Assembly: GCA_016081115.2 (NCBI GenBank)
Contig: CM071935.1
Span: 22,424,653-22,488,652, forward strand
From: Rehmannia glutinosa
Taxonomy: Eukaryota; Streptophyta; Magnoliopsida; Lamiales; Orobanchaceae
DNA length: 64,000 nt
Reading direction: 5' to 3'
Under the pieces are notes generated by a model, which had not been told where the DNA came from, did no database searches, and saw only the letters and a list, made by a program, of their open reading frames with translations. Of the stretch, positions 22,304 through 35,230 are shown piece after piece (positions within the stretch are counted from its first letter, which is position 1; every line of letters starts with the position of its first letter). The translations under genes and the position numbers were made by a program.

Positions 22304-24549
22304 CACTACAACAAAAAATACTTATTAGGACACTTTGTTGGGGACACTTTTTAATATGTGTCACAAATAAATTTTATTGGGACATTTATTAATTTGTGTT
22401 CAATATCTCCACCTAATGGGACATTTATGAAATATATATTAAAAAACTCCGAATTTTTATGTTTTGAAAAAAATCTGAATTTTTACTCAACCATATCTTT
22501 TTTTTATCTAATAAAAAAATCAGCGCCAAAAGCCAAAAGTGACCGCCACTTTTCTGCCCAATTCTTCTCTCCTTCCTATTCTCCGAAACCCTTCAGAAAA
22601 ACTCTGCATATTCCGTGGCTTCTCTCTGAAGATCTCATCTCCTCTACATCGAACAAGTCAAGAAATTGTAAGTATATTATAAACCCCGATTATTTTTTCT
22701 TCTATATGCCTCTGTTTCTATTCTAAATCCCGATTCCATCAATTATAATTTTATTAAGGTGTGACCCCTTTGAATTTTCTTCTCTATTCTGAGGGTTTCA
22801 TATCCAATTTTGGCCTTTAATCAATTCTAGAATTAGTAGTGTTTCAATTGCTTGTTTATTGCAAAATCTTCCTAGAACTTGAATGCAATTTTCTACGTCA
22901 ACAATATTGGGGCTTGCGTAGTAACTATTATTCCAATATTCAATTCATTGTTTGGCTAATCCTTTTAGAAGATTATAGATGTTTTGTTTTTGTCTCGAAT
23001 ACAATTTTGTGACTCGTGGGTAAACTTCATGAATTTTAGGTGCTAGTTATCCCTAGAAGATTCAAAATAGTTTTAGTTTGTTCGGTTGTCTTCAGTCTTT
23101 AAAGATTTAGTTTTTGATTAGTTCCCATTGTATCTTTAGGGAGTGTTAAATGTGATCACGACACTCATGAGTCATGAGTCCTTTATTATTTACACAAACA
23201 ACTTAGTTTTCTTTTTCTGTTATTTTTTTCTACTTTATTCTTATTCTCAGCTTTCAGATAATTACAGAAAGTACTCTTGAGAATTGACCTAATTACAAAA
23301 AAATCTCAGCTAACTTTTAAAATTATAAAAAGTACCATTAAGGTTTAATTCAATGTTAAAATGAAACTGTAATATTTTTTTAAGTATTTGGGTGGATTTT
23401 TAAATATGTTTTGTTTATGAAGGGGTAAATGTTAGGGAAAATAAAACCTCAGGGGTATTTTTTGTAATTTTGAAAGTTAAATGGATTTTTTTATAATTAG
23501 GACAAACCTCAAGGGTACAATTTTGTAATTAACCCTATCTTTAAATTGCATCTAATTGTTCTGATACTTAAATTTCAAGCACAAGAATGCATAGAGCAAC
23601 TTGGCTTGGAATATTCTCCCTTTGATTTGTCTTGTGGTAACACTCTCCTCATGCAACTCTAAATTAAGTTTCCATTCACTTCGTCAGGATTTCATGTTTC
23701 TGTCTTCATCATCAAGCTAGGAGAAATCATAGTGAACTTCAAACGAGAAACTACTATTAAGGCAATAACCCTGTAAACAATATATAGCAGTTGAGGAAAT
23801 CATATTAAAATTCATTTGTGCTAGCAGGATAAAGAGTATTCATTTGTTTGTATATTAAAGGAAAAATTTGTTTGCTGGAATAAATTTAGAGATGCTGAGT
23901 AATGGAGTCTAGTAGCTTCGATCTATATTCCTAATAGTGAAGACAAAAGTTTGATATATTGTGGAAATTTTTTTCTATTATTTCTAAAAATCATCTCTTT
24001 CTCATGCACAAAAAACTTAAACAGAGTTTTCCTTTAATCCATGGGGTGTAACAATTCATTAGCCACTAATTGCAATTCTTTTATTATTCTTCATAGAACT
24101 AGCATTTGGTCCCCATAGATTTTGTGACGATATAGTTTCGTTATTGACATCTCCAAATATAGTAACATTATACTAGTATAAGCACATGCATTATAAAATG
24201 TACCAACTAGTAGCTTTTTCTCTCTAATCAATTCTGGATTGTTAATCCATATATGATTGTTTGTATTTCATTCTCCCATTTCTCTATCTGTGGAAAGCCA
24301 TGTAAATTGAGTGCGCCTTTTAAGCTTTTAAAACACAATCCAAATTTTACAATTGTTGCATTTACTTCTTCCATGGTTTTTTACAGTCCAGAATATCTAT
24401 ATTTATAGTCAACATTCTTAAATAAATCAGTTATCACACTATATACCAGAGTAAAATATTGTTGTTGTCATTGTTATTATTATTATTATTGTGAAGTTTA
24501 TTTTTCCTAAATGAATAAGAGTTACATTTTTTGATTTGATAGGTTTTTA
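22304..24549 (+). other. CACTA left end and 5' region of the TNP2 gene
   Basis: The first 150 bases hold subterminal words such as GGACACTTT and GGGACATTTAT. A possible leader follows at about 22530-22670, ending in a donor-like AATTGTAAGT. The rest to 24549 is AT-rich, intron-like sequence with no open coding signal. Confidence 0.55.
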
Positions 24550-27500
24550 ATGGATAAGAGTTGGATGCATAAGTCAAGATCAACAACGGAGTATGAAAGA
24601 GGGGTAAATCAATTTCTTGATCTTGCTTTTTCTAAGGTTTGTTTCAATGGAAAAATTATTTGCCCGTGCAAATATTGCAAGAATGTTAAATGGGTAAATA
24701 GAGATGTTGCTAAAGAACATTTGATAGTGGATGGATACATGAAAGGTTACACAAATTGGATTGCACATGGGGAAGATATCTCATCTAATGAAGTTAATTC
24801 CCATCATAATGATGATTTTGGTATGCTAGATGACATGAATGGGTTGGTGCATGATGCTTTTGGGGTCGAAGAGGATCATATAAATATAGGAGAGGAACCG
24901 AATGAGCAAGCTAATAATTTCTATAAGTTATTAGATGATGCTAAAAATGAACTATACCTAGGGTGCACGAAGTTTTCAAGACTTTCATTTCTCATTAGAC
25001 TTTTCCACTTGAAGTGTACTGGTAAATGGTCTAACAAATCATTTACAATGCTTCTTGAGTTATTGAAAGAGGCATTTCCTGATGCAACAAAGTCATTGCC
25101 TGCTTCTTACTATGAGGTGCAAAAAATAATTGGAGCTTTGGGACTCACTTGTGTCAAAATTCATGCATGTCCTAATGATTGTATGTTGTATTGGAAAGAC
25201 CATAAGAATGATACATTTTGTCATGTTTGCAAAACATCAAGATATGTTCAAGATGAAAAGAGTGAAATTGATGAGGAAGAATCACTGGCTGAGTTTAAAA
25301 AAATTCCAGCAAAAGTGTTGAGATACTTTCCACTAAAACCTAGGCTTCAACGACTCTTCATGTCATCAAAAACTTCACCATTCATGAGATGGCACCAAGA
25401 AAACCGGACGAAAGACGGTTGCATGCGACATCCTAGTGATTCTCCTCTTTGGCATGATTTTGACCACAAATATCGTGATTTTGCAAATGACTCAAGAAAT
25501 GTAAGACTTGGTCTGGCAGCTGATGGGTTTAGTCCTTTTAGGACTATGAATGTTTCCCATAGCACATGGCCAGTCATACTAACCCCATACAATATTCCTC
25601 CATGGATGTGCATGAAAGAACCTTTTTTCTTTATGACCTTGCTCATTCCTGGCCCTTCACCTCCTGGAAACAATAGAGATGTATACTTGCAACCTTTAAT
25701 AGAGGAATTGATAGAATTATGGCATGGGGTTGACACATATGATGCATCAAAAAAGCAGAATTTTCCTATGCGTGCAGCTTTATTATGGACTATTAATGAT
25801 TTTCCAGCATATGCTAATTTATCTGGTTGGAGCACAAAGGGACAACTAGCTTGTCCATCATGTCATAAAGACACATGTTTCAAGTATTTGTACAATAGTC
25901 ATAAAGAGTGTTATATGGGTCATCGTAGGTTTTTAAATGATTCACATCCTTATAGAAAGGATAATAAATCTTTTGATGGAGATGTTGAATATCGAAAATG
26001 TCCTAAACCATTGACGGGAAATATGGTGTTAGAGGAACTTTCTGGCTTCAATGCAAAATTTAGAAGGACAGTAAATGATAATCCAACTTTGCCTCATAAT
26101 TGGAAGAAGAGGAGTATATTTTTTGAACTGCCATATTGGAAAGATAATCTGTTGCGCCATAATTTGGATGTGATGCACATTGAGAAAAATGTTTGTGATA
26201 ATGTGCTTGGAACAATATTAAATTTAGATGGAAAGACAAAAGATCATTTAAATTCTCGTCTTGATTTGCAAGATATGGGGATAAGACACGGTCTTCATCC
26301 TATTTTTCTTGATTGCGGGAAAAGATATTTACCTCCTGCATGTTTTTCAATGAGCAAAAAGGAGAAAGTTTTATTTCTTGAGGTTCTACGAAATGTGAAA
26401 GTTCCCGACGGCTATGCAGCTAACATATCGAGGCATGTGCAAATTAAACCACCTAAAATTTCCGGTCTCAAAAGTCATGACAATCATATCTTGATGCAAC
26501 AACTAATTCCAATTGCTTTACGAAGAATTTTGCCAAAGTATGTTAGAACACCCCTGATTAAATTGTGCACTTTCTTTAGAGAGATATGCTCTAAAGTTCT
26601 CAATGTTCGAGAACTCATACGTTTGGAAAAAGAGATTGCCGTAGTTCTTTGTGATTTGGAAAAGATTTTTCCTCCATCATTTTTTGATATCATGATTCAT
26701 CTCCCTATTCATCTGGCATATGAAGCACGTATTGCTGGACCAGTTCATTACCGATGGATGTATCCTATTGAGAGGTAATATTATTTTTCCAACATTATTT
26801 TTTAATTTAAGAATCATAGAATTATATAATCATTTTTATTTTCTTCTGAAATGCTAGGTATTTGTCAACATTGAAATCATATGTGCGGAATCGAAGTTGT
26901 CCTGAGGGTTCGATTGCGGAAGCTTATTTAATGGAGGAAAGTGTGAATTTTTGTTCAAGATACTTAGAAGACGTGGAAACTAAATTCAATAAGGTTAAAA
27001 GAAATGATGATAATGGTGGTGATGTCATGATTGAATTTCCTATATTCTCTAACTTTGGGCGACCTATTGGGAGGCAGAAAAGTATAGTGATTGACAAAAA
27101 CACCCTTATCAAAGCACATCAATACGTATTGTTCAATTGTAGTTCAATTGAATCCTTTATTGAGTAAGAATTATATTAATGTAGTTTTACTTTACATTTT
27201 ATACTATAGTATATTCTGATCACTAATATAAATCACATGTAGACAACACCAAAATATTGTTAAAGCCCAGAATCCACGTTTTCGCAAAAGAGATATTGAA
27301 CGCATTCACAGCGAGACATTTTCCAAGTGGTTTAAGAATCATGTAAGTCAGTACATGAAAAAATATTCTGTTTTCTTGCATTACTGAAGAGTTTATTTAC
27401 TTATTTTTATTTAGTTGCTGATACTTTTTTTAGTTAGTGATATATTTTTTTTCTAATACTTTTGTTGTATTAATTAAAGTTGAAGAAATGTATCTTAATG

Positions 27501-28104
27501 GAACGAATTGTCGGAGAGACTTAGGGCATTAGCACGAGGCCCTAATCCGATTGGCAAGCGATATAGAGGATTTATAATTAATGGCTTCAGATTTCATGTG
27601 AAACGATTTGAGATTCGCAGAAGAACACAGAATAGTGGTGTGGTTGTTAATGCACAAACAAGTAGTTTTTCTAGCAGAAATGATAGCAATCCTGTCATTG
27701 GTGATGTGACTTATTATGGGGTACTAAAGGATATTATTGAATTAGAATATCCTATTGAGGGGGGGAGAATTGTGGTGTTTGAGTGTGATTGGGTGTCACA
27801 AGGAAGGGCACAAAAGCGTGATGATAATGGTTTCACTTTGGTCAATTTTTCTATGTCAAGGCAACATATTGAACCTTTTATATTAGCTTCTCAAGCACAA
27901 CAAGTATTTTACGTGGAAGATCCAATTGAAAAAGGATGGCATGTTGTTGTGAGGGCAAAAGCTAGGGATTCATTTGATATGGATCCAATTTTAAGCCTAG
28001 ATGGAGAAGAATTTTATCAAAGTGGTAACTGTGATATACCACCAGATACTGAAGATGAGCAACCTCGTTGGGTCAGGGAAGATGTTGAAGGAACTATAGT
28101 TTGA
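24550..28104 (+). CDS. CACTA transposase, TNP2-like (Transposase_21 family), one frameshift
   Basis: Exon 1 (24550-26774) is open for 742 codons. MDKSWMHKSR and CPCKYCKN form the N-terminal transposase-associated zinc-type domain. The long core includes HNLDVMHIEKNVCDNVLG, characteristic of TNP2. LIPIALRRILPKYVR belongs to the DUF4218-type part. Exon 2 (26858 to about 27162) continues RYLSTLKSYVRNRSCPEGSI. Exon 3 (about 27241-27343) ends near WFKNH. The last exon ends at 28104 and carries the DUF4216-type FECDWVSQGRA block. TNP2 proteins bind element ends and cut and join DNA in the nucleus. Near 27505 a one-base frameshift breaks the run from YLNGTN into LSERLRALARGP, unless an acceptor at about 27515 is used, which would skip about 14 residues. 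Confidence 0.88.
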
Positions 28105-28412
28105 GACATCAATGAATGATTTGTTTTATCAAATCAAATATTATTCTTATTTTTGCTCATGATGAAACTACTTGTAATTTATGTTTTTCATTTTCAATTC
28201 ATTTTTTTGTCTCTTTTATCTATTGCCATGTATTTTATATGTTATACATAGTGTTCTTCTTCTGAATCATAAATATAAGTTTGTTAACATGGTGAGTTCT
28301 ATACATGTGTATTATGTCATTTACTTTTTCTGGTTTGTACTTCTATTTGAAAGTTCTGCTGTTAACTTTTTATTGCTCCATAAGTTCAATTGGTTTATTA
28401 TTTTATTTGTAG

Positions 28413-30673
28413 ATGACGTCTTCTAAAATTAGACCTCGTGGCAAGCACAAGACAAAAGAGGTGACTGGCAAGCACAAGACAAAAGAGGTGGCTGAACAAC
28501 CTCCTCAACTGCTTGGTTCTACTACATATGCTACAAGTCAGACACGACGAGGTTTCATCTTTTCCTTCTTCACTTTATAAATTTTTATGATTATATCCTT
28601 TATTAAAATATTTTTACATATCTGTATCTCACTCAAGGAAAACAAATTCTATAAATTGAATATGGTGATTTTGTTTATAAAGGACCAAGACACCCGATTG
28701 TAGGTTTACATCTACAGGATGAAGTTGAAATAGAGCCTATTGTCAATGAACAAAATGAGACAACTTTTGGAGCAAACGGTAATACAAATTCGATACAGGA
28801 TGATTTACCTGACATTGCATTTGAATTTGAAAACACAACTGAAACTGGTGAGTCATTTTTTACTTATATAATAATATGATAAAGGGAGAAAATCTAAAAA
28901 TATTATGCTTATTGTGTAGTTGGCAATAAAAGAAAGAGAGTAAGAGGGCCTACTTGTATGCCTAAAGTTTGGGGGCAACCACTTCATCAACATGTATCCG
29001 TTTCATTTAACGACTTTGGGCAACCAAATGATGAAGAAAAGACATGCACTTTAGCTCATTTTTTAGGTACAATTGCCAGAAGTGGAAGATATTGTCCTCT
29101 TCATTACACAGATTGGCGATTGATGCCCTATTCTTACAAAGATGAAATGCTAAAGATTGTTAAGGTTAAGTATTTAATTATTTAATTATTTTTTGATAAA
29201 CAAATATGTATTATTATACCTTGCCACTAATAGTTTTGTTTTCTAGGCAAAATTTGAGTTACCGCCGGGAAAAGAATCATACATTTTGAAGTCGATCAAT
29301 AAAAAATGGAGGAGTTGGAAGAGTTATGTGAAAAAATCAAAATTTGATCCTGATAAACCTATTGAGCAACAACTGAAAAATATACCTGATGGGGTGGAAG
29401 ATGAGCAATATAAGTGTTTGATGGAGCATTGGAGGTCAGCCAAAGCTAAGGTATAAAATACATGATAGTTTATTAATGTCGTTTCTTTTCTTATTAAATT
29501 TTTTTAATAACTTTTACATCATTTAGGCAATAAGTGAAAAGAATAAGCAGACTCGTGCTAACCTAGAATTACTTCATCGCATGGGAAAGAAAAGTTTTGC
29601 ATTGATAAGAGAAATCATGGTAAGTTTTCTTTCAAATTGTATATTTATATTCTTTTTTAATCATAAGTATATAATTCATTGTCTAATATATGTGTAGAAA
29701 AAGAAGCTTGGTAGATATCCGTCAAGAGCAGAACTATTTAAGGAGTGTTATTTTAAAGAGAATGACCCGGATACAAGTGAAATAATAGAAGAAGCAGTTG
29801 TGAGTAAATTTATAATATCTTTGTACATATAATTCATTTACATGATCTATTTCAAAATCTTGATTCAAAGATAGCTTCTGATATTAGATGGATGCAATGT
29901 GATGTTTATAGGAACAAATGAAACAACTAGAAGAACAGGAACCTGAGAGCTCAAATGACATTAATGGCATTTCTGCATCAGATGATATATTTGCAAAGGT
30001 AATGAGAGCAGATAAGCATGGTTATGTATGTATGTTTGGCATGGGAGTAACAAGAGCTGATATATGTGGGCAAATACCGAGTCGTGATGCAAGCTACAGA
30101 CTCGCCATGGAGTATAAAGAGAAGTTCGAAGCTCTGTCAGCAATTGTACATGGGAAAACAGAAGCTCTTAGACAGTCTGATAACCAAAATGTTCCATTAG
30201 CATCTTCAAACAATCGCCGATCATCTGCATCTCCACACTCTAAGCGCATTCAGGTATTAAAACATATATACTTTAATTTATTTTTTGTTTAATAGTATTT
30301 GAGTTTTTTAATTCACAAGCATGCTTTATGTGCAGGTTCATTCAAGAGTTGTTTTAAAAAGTTTGGAGAATATAAACGAGATAGTTGCAAGTGGATATGT
30401 TAGTGATATGAGTTCTGTAAGAGTTAATGGTGAGGACTTAGGGTCTGGATGGTGCGAAATAATCATTCAATCCCAAATGAAAAATGGTGTACGTCTGGTT
30501 AAACCTTATGATCATATACAGACAATTGGAGACTCACTTGGAGCGCCAGTTGCTTGGCCTTTATCCTTGGTATGTTTAAAATTATAATTCTTATTAATAA
30601 CTTTAATACATTAGTTTGTTGAATTTTATTCTCTTTTTATATGTAGGTTGCTTTGGAAGAAAACGATGATTGA
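28413..30673 (+). CDS. CACTA second protein, Transposase_24 (TNP1/TNPA-like), nine exons, open
   Basis: Exons 28413-28551, 28683-28847, 28920-29164, 29247-29450, 29527-29619, 29698-29799, 29912-30253, 30336-30569 and 30647-30673 all have GT/AG borders and stay in frame. The N-terminus is basic with a GKHKTKEV duplication, a possible nuclear signal. The central part (LHYTDWRLMPYSYKDEM through KKKLGRYPSRAELF) matches the plant Transposase_24 domain. The C-terminus has DLGSGWCEIIIQ and LGAPVAWPLSLV, seen in a domain often fused to it. These proteins are thought to bind the short subterminal repeats of CACTA elements and work with TNP2. No stop or frameshift was seen. It starts 309 bp after the TNP2 stop; whether one primary transcript makes both, as in En/Spm, is not shown. 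Confidence 0.85.
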
Positions 30674-31149
30674 TGCAATGATTGAGACTTTTATGTTGAA
30701 GTATTGGGAATACATTGAAGTACATTGTCGAGAAGAAAACTAGTTAATATTGAACTATTTTTTGCTCTTTTTTTTTGAGAATATTGGATGTAATTTGGTT
30801 GACATATTTTGGAAGAAATTTCTTCCAAAATGGTTGGGGAATTTATGTTGAATAATTTGAGTGTGTATTGGAGCACCTTGTTAGAGTGGTGAACTTGTTA
30901 ATCTTGGTTTGTTTTACTCTTTTTGTTTCAAGATATTGGATGTAACTTTGGTTGACATCTTTTGGAAGAAGTATATATGGTTGGTTGTTACCTTGTTGAA
31001 TTTGTGGATTTGATGACTGGTGGTGCAATTTTATTTGATTTGTTGATGTATTGATCCGCCAAATGGATTGAACCGAAAGCAGAATTGAGTTCTATATTAG
31101 TAAACAAATATTTAAATGCTTTTCGGATGCTTTATTAAATCATACAATT

Positions 31150-31673
31150 ATCCCATTTGAACTTTGAGACACATATTAAGTGTCCCAAATAAATTGTCAA
31201 TGTATTTTTAACACTCTAAAGGGCACTTATATGTGTCTCATAAACCTTTGAAAGACATATGTAAGTGTCTCAATTAACCACAATAAGAGACACTTTTAAG
31301 TGTCTCAAAATGGGTTATAACTATATTTGGGGTCACTTATTTGTGTCTTTATATACTTTAAAAGGACATATATAGATGTCTCTTAATTACAATAGAGACA
31401 CTTTTAAGTGTCTTAAAAAGGATTATTATCATATTTTTATAATTGTTAAGGACACTTATTTGTGTCTTATTAAATTATTATAAGGACATATATAAGTGTC
31501 TCGAGAAACTACAATATAGGGACACTTTAAGCGTCTCAAGTAAGTGTCCCAAACTTTATGCGACACCAATACATGCGACACTTATACTAAGCGTCCCAAA
31601 AATAATAAGTGTTGCAATATGTGCCATATTGGGACGCTTTTTAGTGTCTCGAAAAAGAATTTATGTTGTAGTG
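31150..31673. repeat. CACTA right subterminal repeat array
   Basis: AAGTGTCT and its complement AGACACTT occur many times, often as a back-to-back dyad (GACACTTTTAAGTGTC at about 31288 and 31395). The DNA ends in TGTTGTAGTG. Such arrays are the usual binding sites of the second CACTA protein. Confidence 0.8.
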
Positions 31674-31676
31674 ACA

Positions 31677-31925
31677 CAAATAAGGAATGTATCAGCATAT
31701 ACGTTACAATATATTAGTCCCCCTTCAAGTATTATAGGTTCAATAAAAAATAATCCTAAAAAAATTAAACATGAGATATGTTAAAAAGTATCACACACAA
31801 ATAAGAAATGTATCAGCAGATACATTGGAAAGTATTAGCAGATAAGTTACAATGTATTACCAGAGAAGTGAATTGTAAACAAAATCAGAATTAAGTAAAG
31901 ATAATCAACCATTCTAAAACAGTCT
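31677..31925 (+). repeat. MULE repeat resuming after the CACTA element
   Basis: CAAATAAG, GAATGTATCAGCATATACG and GATATGTTAAAAAGTATCAC recur in the same order as at 22150-22303. Units here start at about 31677 and 31772. It ends just downstream of the transposase gene stop. Confidence 0.75.
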
Positions 31926-32946
31926 CTACTGATACATTCTAAAACAGTCTAGGATTAGGAGTTTTAGACCCGAACTCCCTTGATGTGTTTGTGTTTGATG
32001 TGTCAGCACTCTTCTTTTTCTTGTTTTTTCAAAATGCCCTTTCGCTCTTTGTTTTCTGCCCTTTGTAACTAAACGAGTAGGATCTAGGATACTAATAGAA
32101 GAACTAGAAATCTCAGTTTCAGCTGTAGAATTCATTGTAGCAGCCATCAATTCATCAATTGCCATAGAATCCCGGTTATAACCATCTTCAAGGATTCTTC
32201 TTGCTTCCTCATTTTCTTGGCATTTCAATACCGGATTATAATACTTGCGCGCCATTTCATGACGCCAAGGAATAAAATCCTTAGGCATGTTACTATGTCC
32301 AATTCCTCTATCTAATCTATCCCATAAGTCCTTTTTTGCAAACTTTGTCCACCTTCTTTTGATATAACAATTTTGTATTTCAATCACCGAATTCACATGA
32401 AGGACCTTGAATTTAATGACAACACGGAAAACCACATTCCTCAAATCTCTTGAAAGAGCAACTTATCAATTTAGTTGCAGTACAAAATGTCACTGTATGT
32501 GAACCAACTCCATCATCATTCGAAACAGTATAAAACATAATGTCACTCTCAAAATGTAACATTGTACAAGAAATGGAAATTGACTTTAAAAAATCATCTT
32601 CAAAATCTTTAAAAAGTGTCAATATGTATACCTTAGAAGCATGCTTCAATAGTCCAGTCAATGACAATACAGATGTAGGAGCCGCCCTTGAACACTAAAA
32701 TTCATCCTTTGCTTCATTGCTTCTCCAACGTTTAATTGTTTCCTTGGAAATCCCATAAAAGTCAGTCAAACTGGTTGTTTTCTTCGCATTAAATCCAATG
32801 ACATAGTTTGTACTTTCACTTCGCTGTGACGCCAATATTCCAGCGGAGAAAAAGTCTTTGTTAAATGTTGTACACCACTTCTCTCTTAAATCGAATAACC
32901 TCTTAAACCATGGATGGCTTTCTAACCTATTTCTTGTAATCATTTT

Positions 32947-33900
32947 TGTTAGTCCAAGTAGCTACGATAATCTAGAGGGGGGGTGAATAGATTATCCCGG
33001 TTTTTTAGATTTTGCCCTCTTTTTCGAAAAACTCAAGCAAAGATGAAATGCTAAGTGCAAAAAGTAAATAGCACACGTCGATTTATAGTAGTTCAACCCA
33101 CCTAGGGCCTAATCTACTACCACCCCAGTATATCCAGGATGGATTTCAAAAAGAAAAAAAGAATTTATTAATTTACCAAAAATTAATACAACACCTTAAG
33201 GATTACCACAACCCTCTTACACCACCTTGAGGATTACCACAATCCTCTTACAACAACTTTGAAGATTACCACAACCTTCAAACACCTATCACCTAGATCA
33301 CCCAAGTGTATTCTTACCACAAGAATACTCACAAAGATGTCTTGTGTTGAATGATGACCAAAATCAAGATTACAACTCAATAATGATTAATACAATATGA
33401 GTACAAGTGTAATCAAGAAATGAAAGCCTAGACCTCAAATTTGTGCAAGTGAAAGTGCTAAGGCTAATACAACAAGATATATGAAAGTGTTTGCTTGATT
33501 GCTCTTTGCTTGTGTAGAGTGTTGTGTCTTGTTGCTTGAATGAAGCCTCTATTTATAGAAGAGGACTTGGATTTCATTTCCAGACATAGGCTCCTCCTTG
33601 GGGAGTGATTTTCTGCAAAAGAAACCATTTAAAATCATCAATAGAGCTGTTAGAAATCAATCCCACAAAATAGGGAAAAGCTGTCTGAAAATGCAACGGA
33701 TAGTTTGCTGATAAACAAGGGGTGCGACCGGTCGCGCAGAGATAAAATTGAAATTGAGTATCAGCGAATTTTACACAGGGGGACCGGTCGGAGGGGGGTG
33801 CGACCGGTCGCCCTTGACTATGACCGGTTGAGGTTGATAAAAATACGAAACAGAGAAGACTGAACCAAAAGGGCAACTCCCAGGTACCGATCGCCCAGGA
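32947..33900 (-). repeat. Truncated 3' LTR of the Sirevirus-like element
   Basis: It is nearly the same as the end of the 5' LTR: it shares TGTTAGTCCAAGT, GGGGGGGTGAATAGATTAT and the repeated CCTTGAGGATTACCACAA-like units. About 300 bp of its beginning are missing. At about 33893-33905 it passes straight into integrase coding sequence. Confidence 0.85.
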
Positions 33901-35230
33901 TGGACCGACTCATCTCTTGTAGTGTCCGATTTTTCCTTTCGGCTACTCCATTTTGTTGAGGTGTCCTTGGAGCTGAAAAATTATGAGCATATCCTTTGGT
34001 TTCACAAAAGACTCTAAATTCACCATCAAATTCTCCACCTCGATCGCTGCGAATAGACTTAATAGTATCTTCCTTTTCATTTTCAATGAGTCTACACAAC
34101 TTAACAAACTCATTAACGACATCGCTTTTATTGGTAAGAAAAAGAGCCCAAGTATATCTAGAAAAATCATCGACAATAACGAAAGTGTAATGTTTTCCAC
34201 TTAGACTTGCCGTACTAATATCCCCATACAAATCAAGGTGAAGCAATTGTAGGGGTTTGGTTGTGGAAATTTCATTTTTGGGCTTAAAACTACTTTTAAC
34301 TAATTTGTTCTTTTGACAAGTGTCACATAAGCCAAGATTTTCAAAATTCAATTTGGGTAGTCCTTTCACATGTTGGTTTTTGTAAATATTTTTCAAATTC
34401 TTGTATCCAACATGTCCAAGTCGCCTATGCCATAAACTAGTTAAATCATTATTGGCGACTAAACAAGAAACATTTTGACTAACCAAATCACTTGTACAAA
34501 TTTTGTAAAGATTGCCTTTTCTATTTGCTTCACAAATAATTTCACCATTTTTAAGTATAAGGCATTTTTCTTTATTGAAGGAAATATTATAATTTGAATC
34601 ACAAAGTTGGCTAACACTTATCAAATTAAACTTAAGCCCTTCTACTAAAAGAACATTACTAAGAGAGGAAGAAGAGTTACCAATTTCTCCATTTCCAAGA
34701 ATTCTTCCTTTGCCATTGCCGAACATGACCATACCCTCTTCTTGGAGCTTGATGTTGGTAAAAAATTCTCTCCTCCCGGTCATATGGCGTGAACATCCGC
34801 TGTCCACGAGCCATTTTGAATCTTCTATTGTTGTTATAGCCCCTATTACCTACAAAAGAATTTCTTTTAGGTACCCTATAATTTTGGGGTCCATGGGGGT
34901 TAGTCTTGAGACCTTTGGGTCTCCAAACATGTCTAGAGCTATTTCTCAATTTGCAATTATTAGCATAATGTCCAATTTTGCCACAATAAAAACAAGTAGG
35001 AGTATTATAACTATTAGCACGTACAAAAGTCAGACCTTGGTTATTTTTCTTAAAAACACTTTGAAATGGCTTATAACCAAGTCCCAATTTGGAATGCTCA
35101 CCTCTTTGTGCATCTAAAATTTTTGTGACTTTATCTGTGCTTATGTTGAAACGATGCACATCATTTTTCAAACATTCAATATCTTTTGTGAGCGATTCCT
35201 TTTCGGTTTCAAGAGAGTGAACTCTAGTAA
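33900..35230 (-). pseudogene. Sirevirus-like pol fragment: second zinc knuckle, protease box, integrase
   Basis: A second CCHC knuckle, CFYCGKIGHYANNC, is near 35000. The protease-end box DSGCSRHMTG is at about 34790-34807. GAG-pre-integrase wording follows (LWHRRLGHVGY, CDTCQKNK). The integrase core then shows VDDFSRYTWALF, RSDRGGEFDGEF and PQQNGVAERKNRTL, and ends at about 33905 against the LTR. Frameshifts near 35230 (after gag) and 34830 (before the protease box) split it. RT and RNase H are deleted, so the copy cannot replicate itself. Confidence 0.85.

Larger units (their letters stand above)
22304..31673 (+). mobile_element. CACTA (En/Spm) transposon with two transposition genes
   Basis: It starts CACTACAACA and ends TGTTGTAGTG, flanked by ACA on both sides (22301-22303 and 31674-31676). 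Removing it restores a continuous MULE repeat reading GTATCACACA then CAAATAAG. It is 9370 bp long. It carries a TNP2-type transposase gene and a Transposase_24-type gene, both rightward, and a dense subterminal repeat region at the right end. Only one clear coding lesion was seen, so this is a young or recently active-looking copy. Confidence 0.92.
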
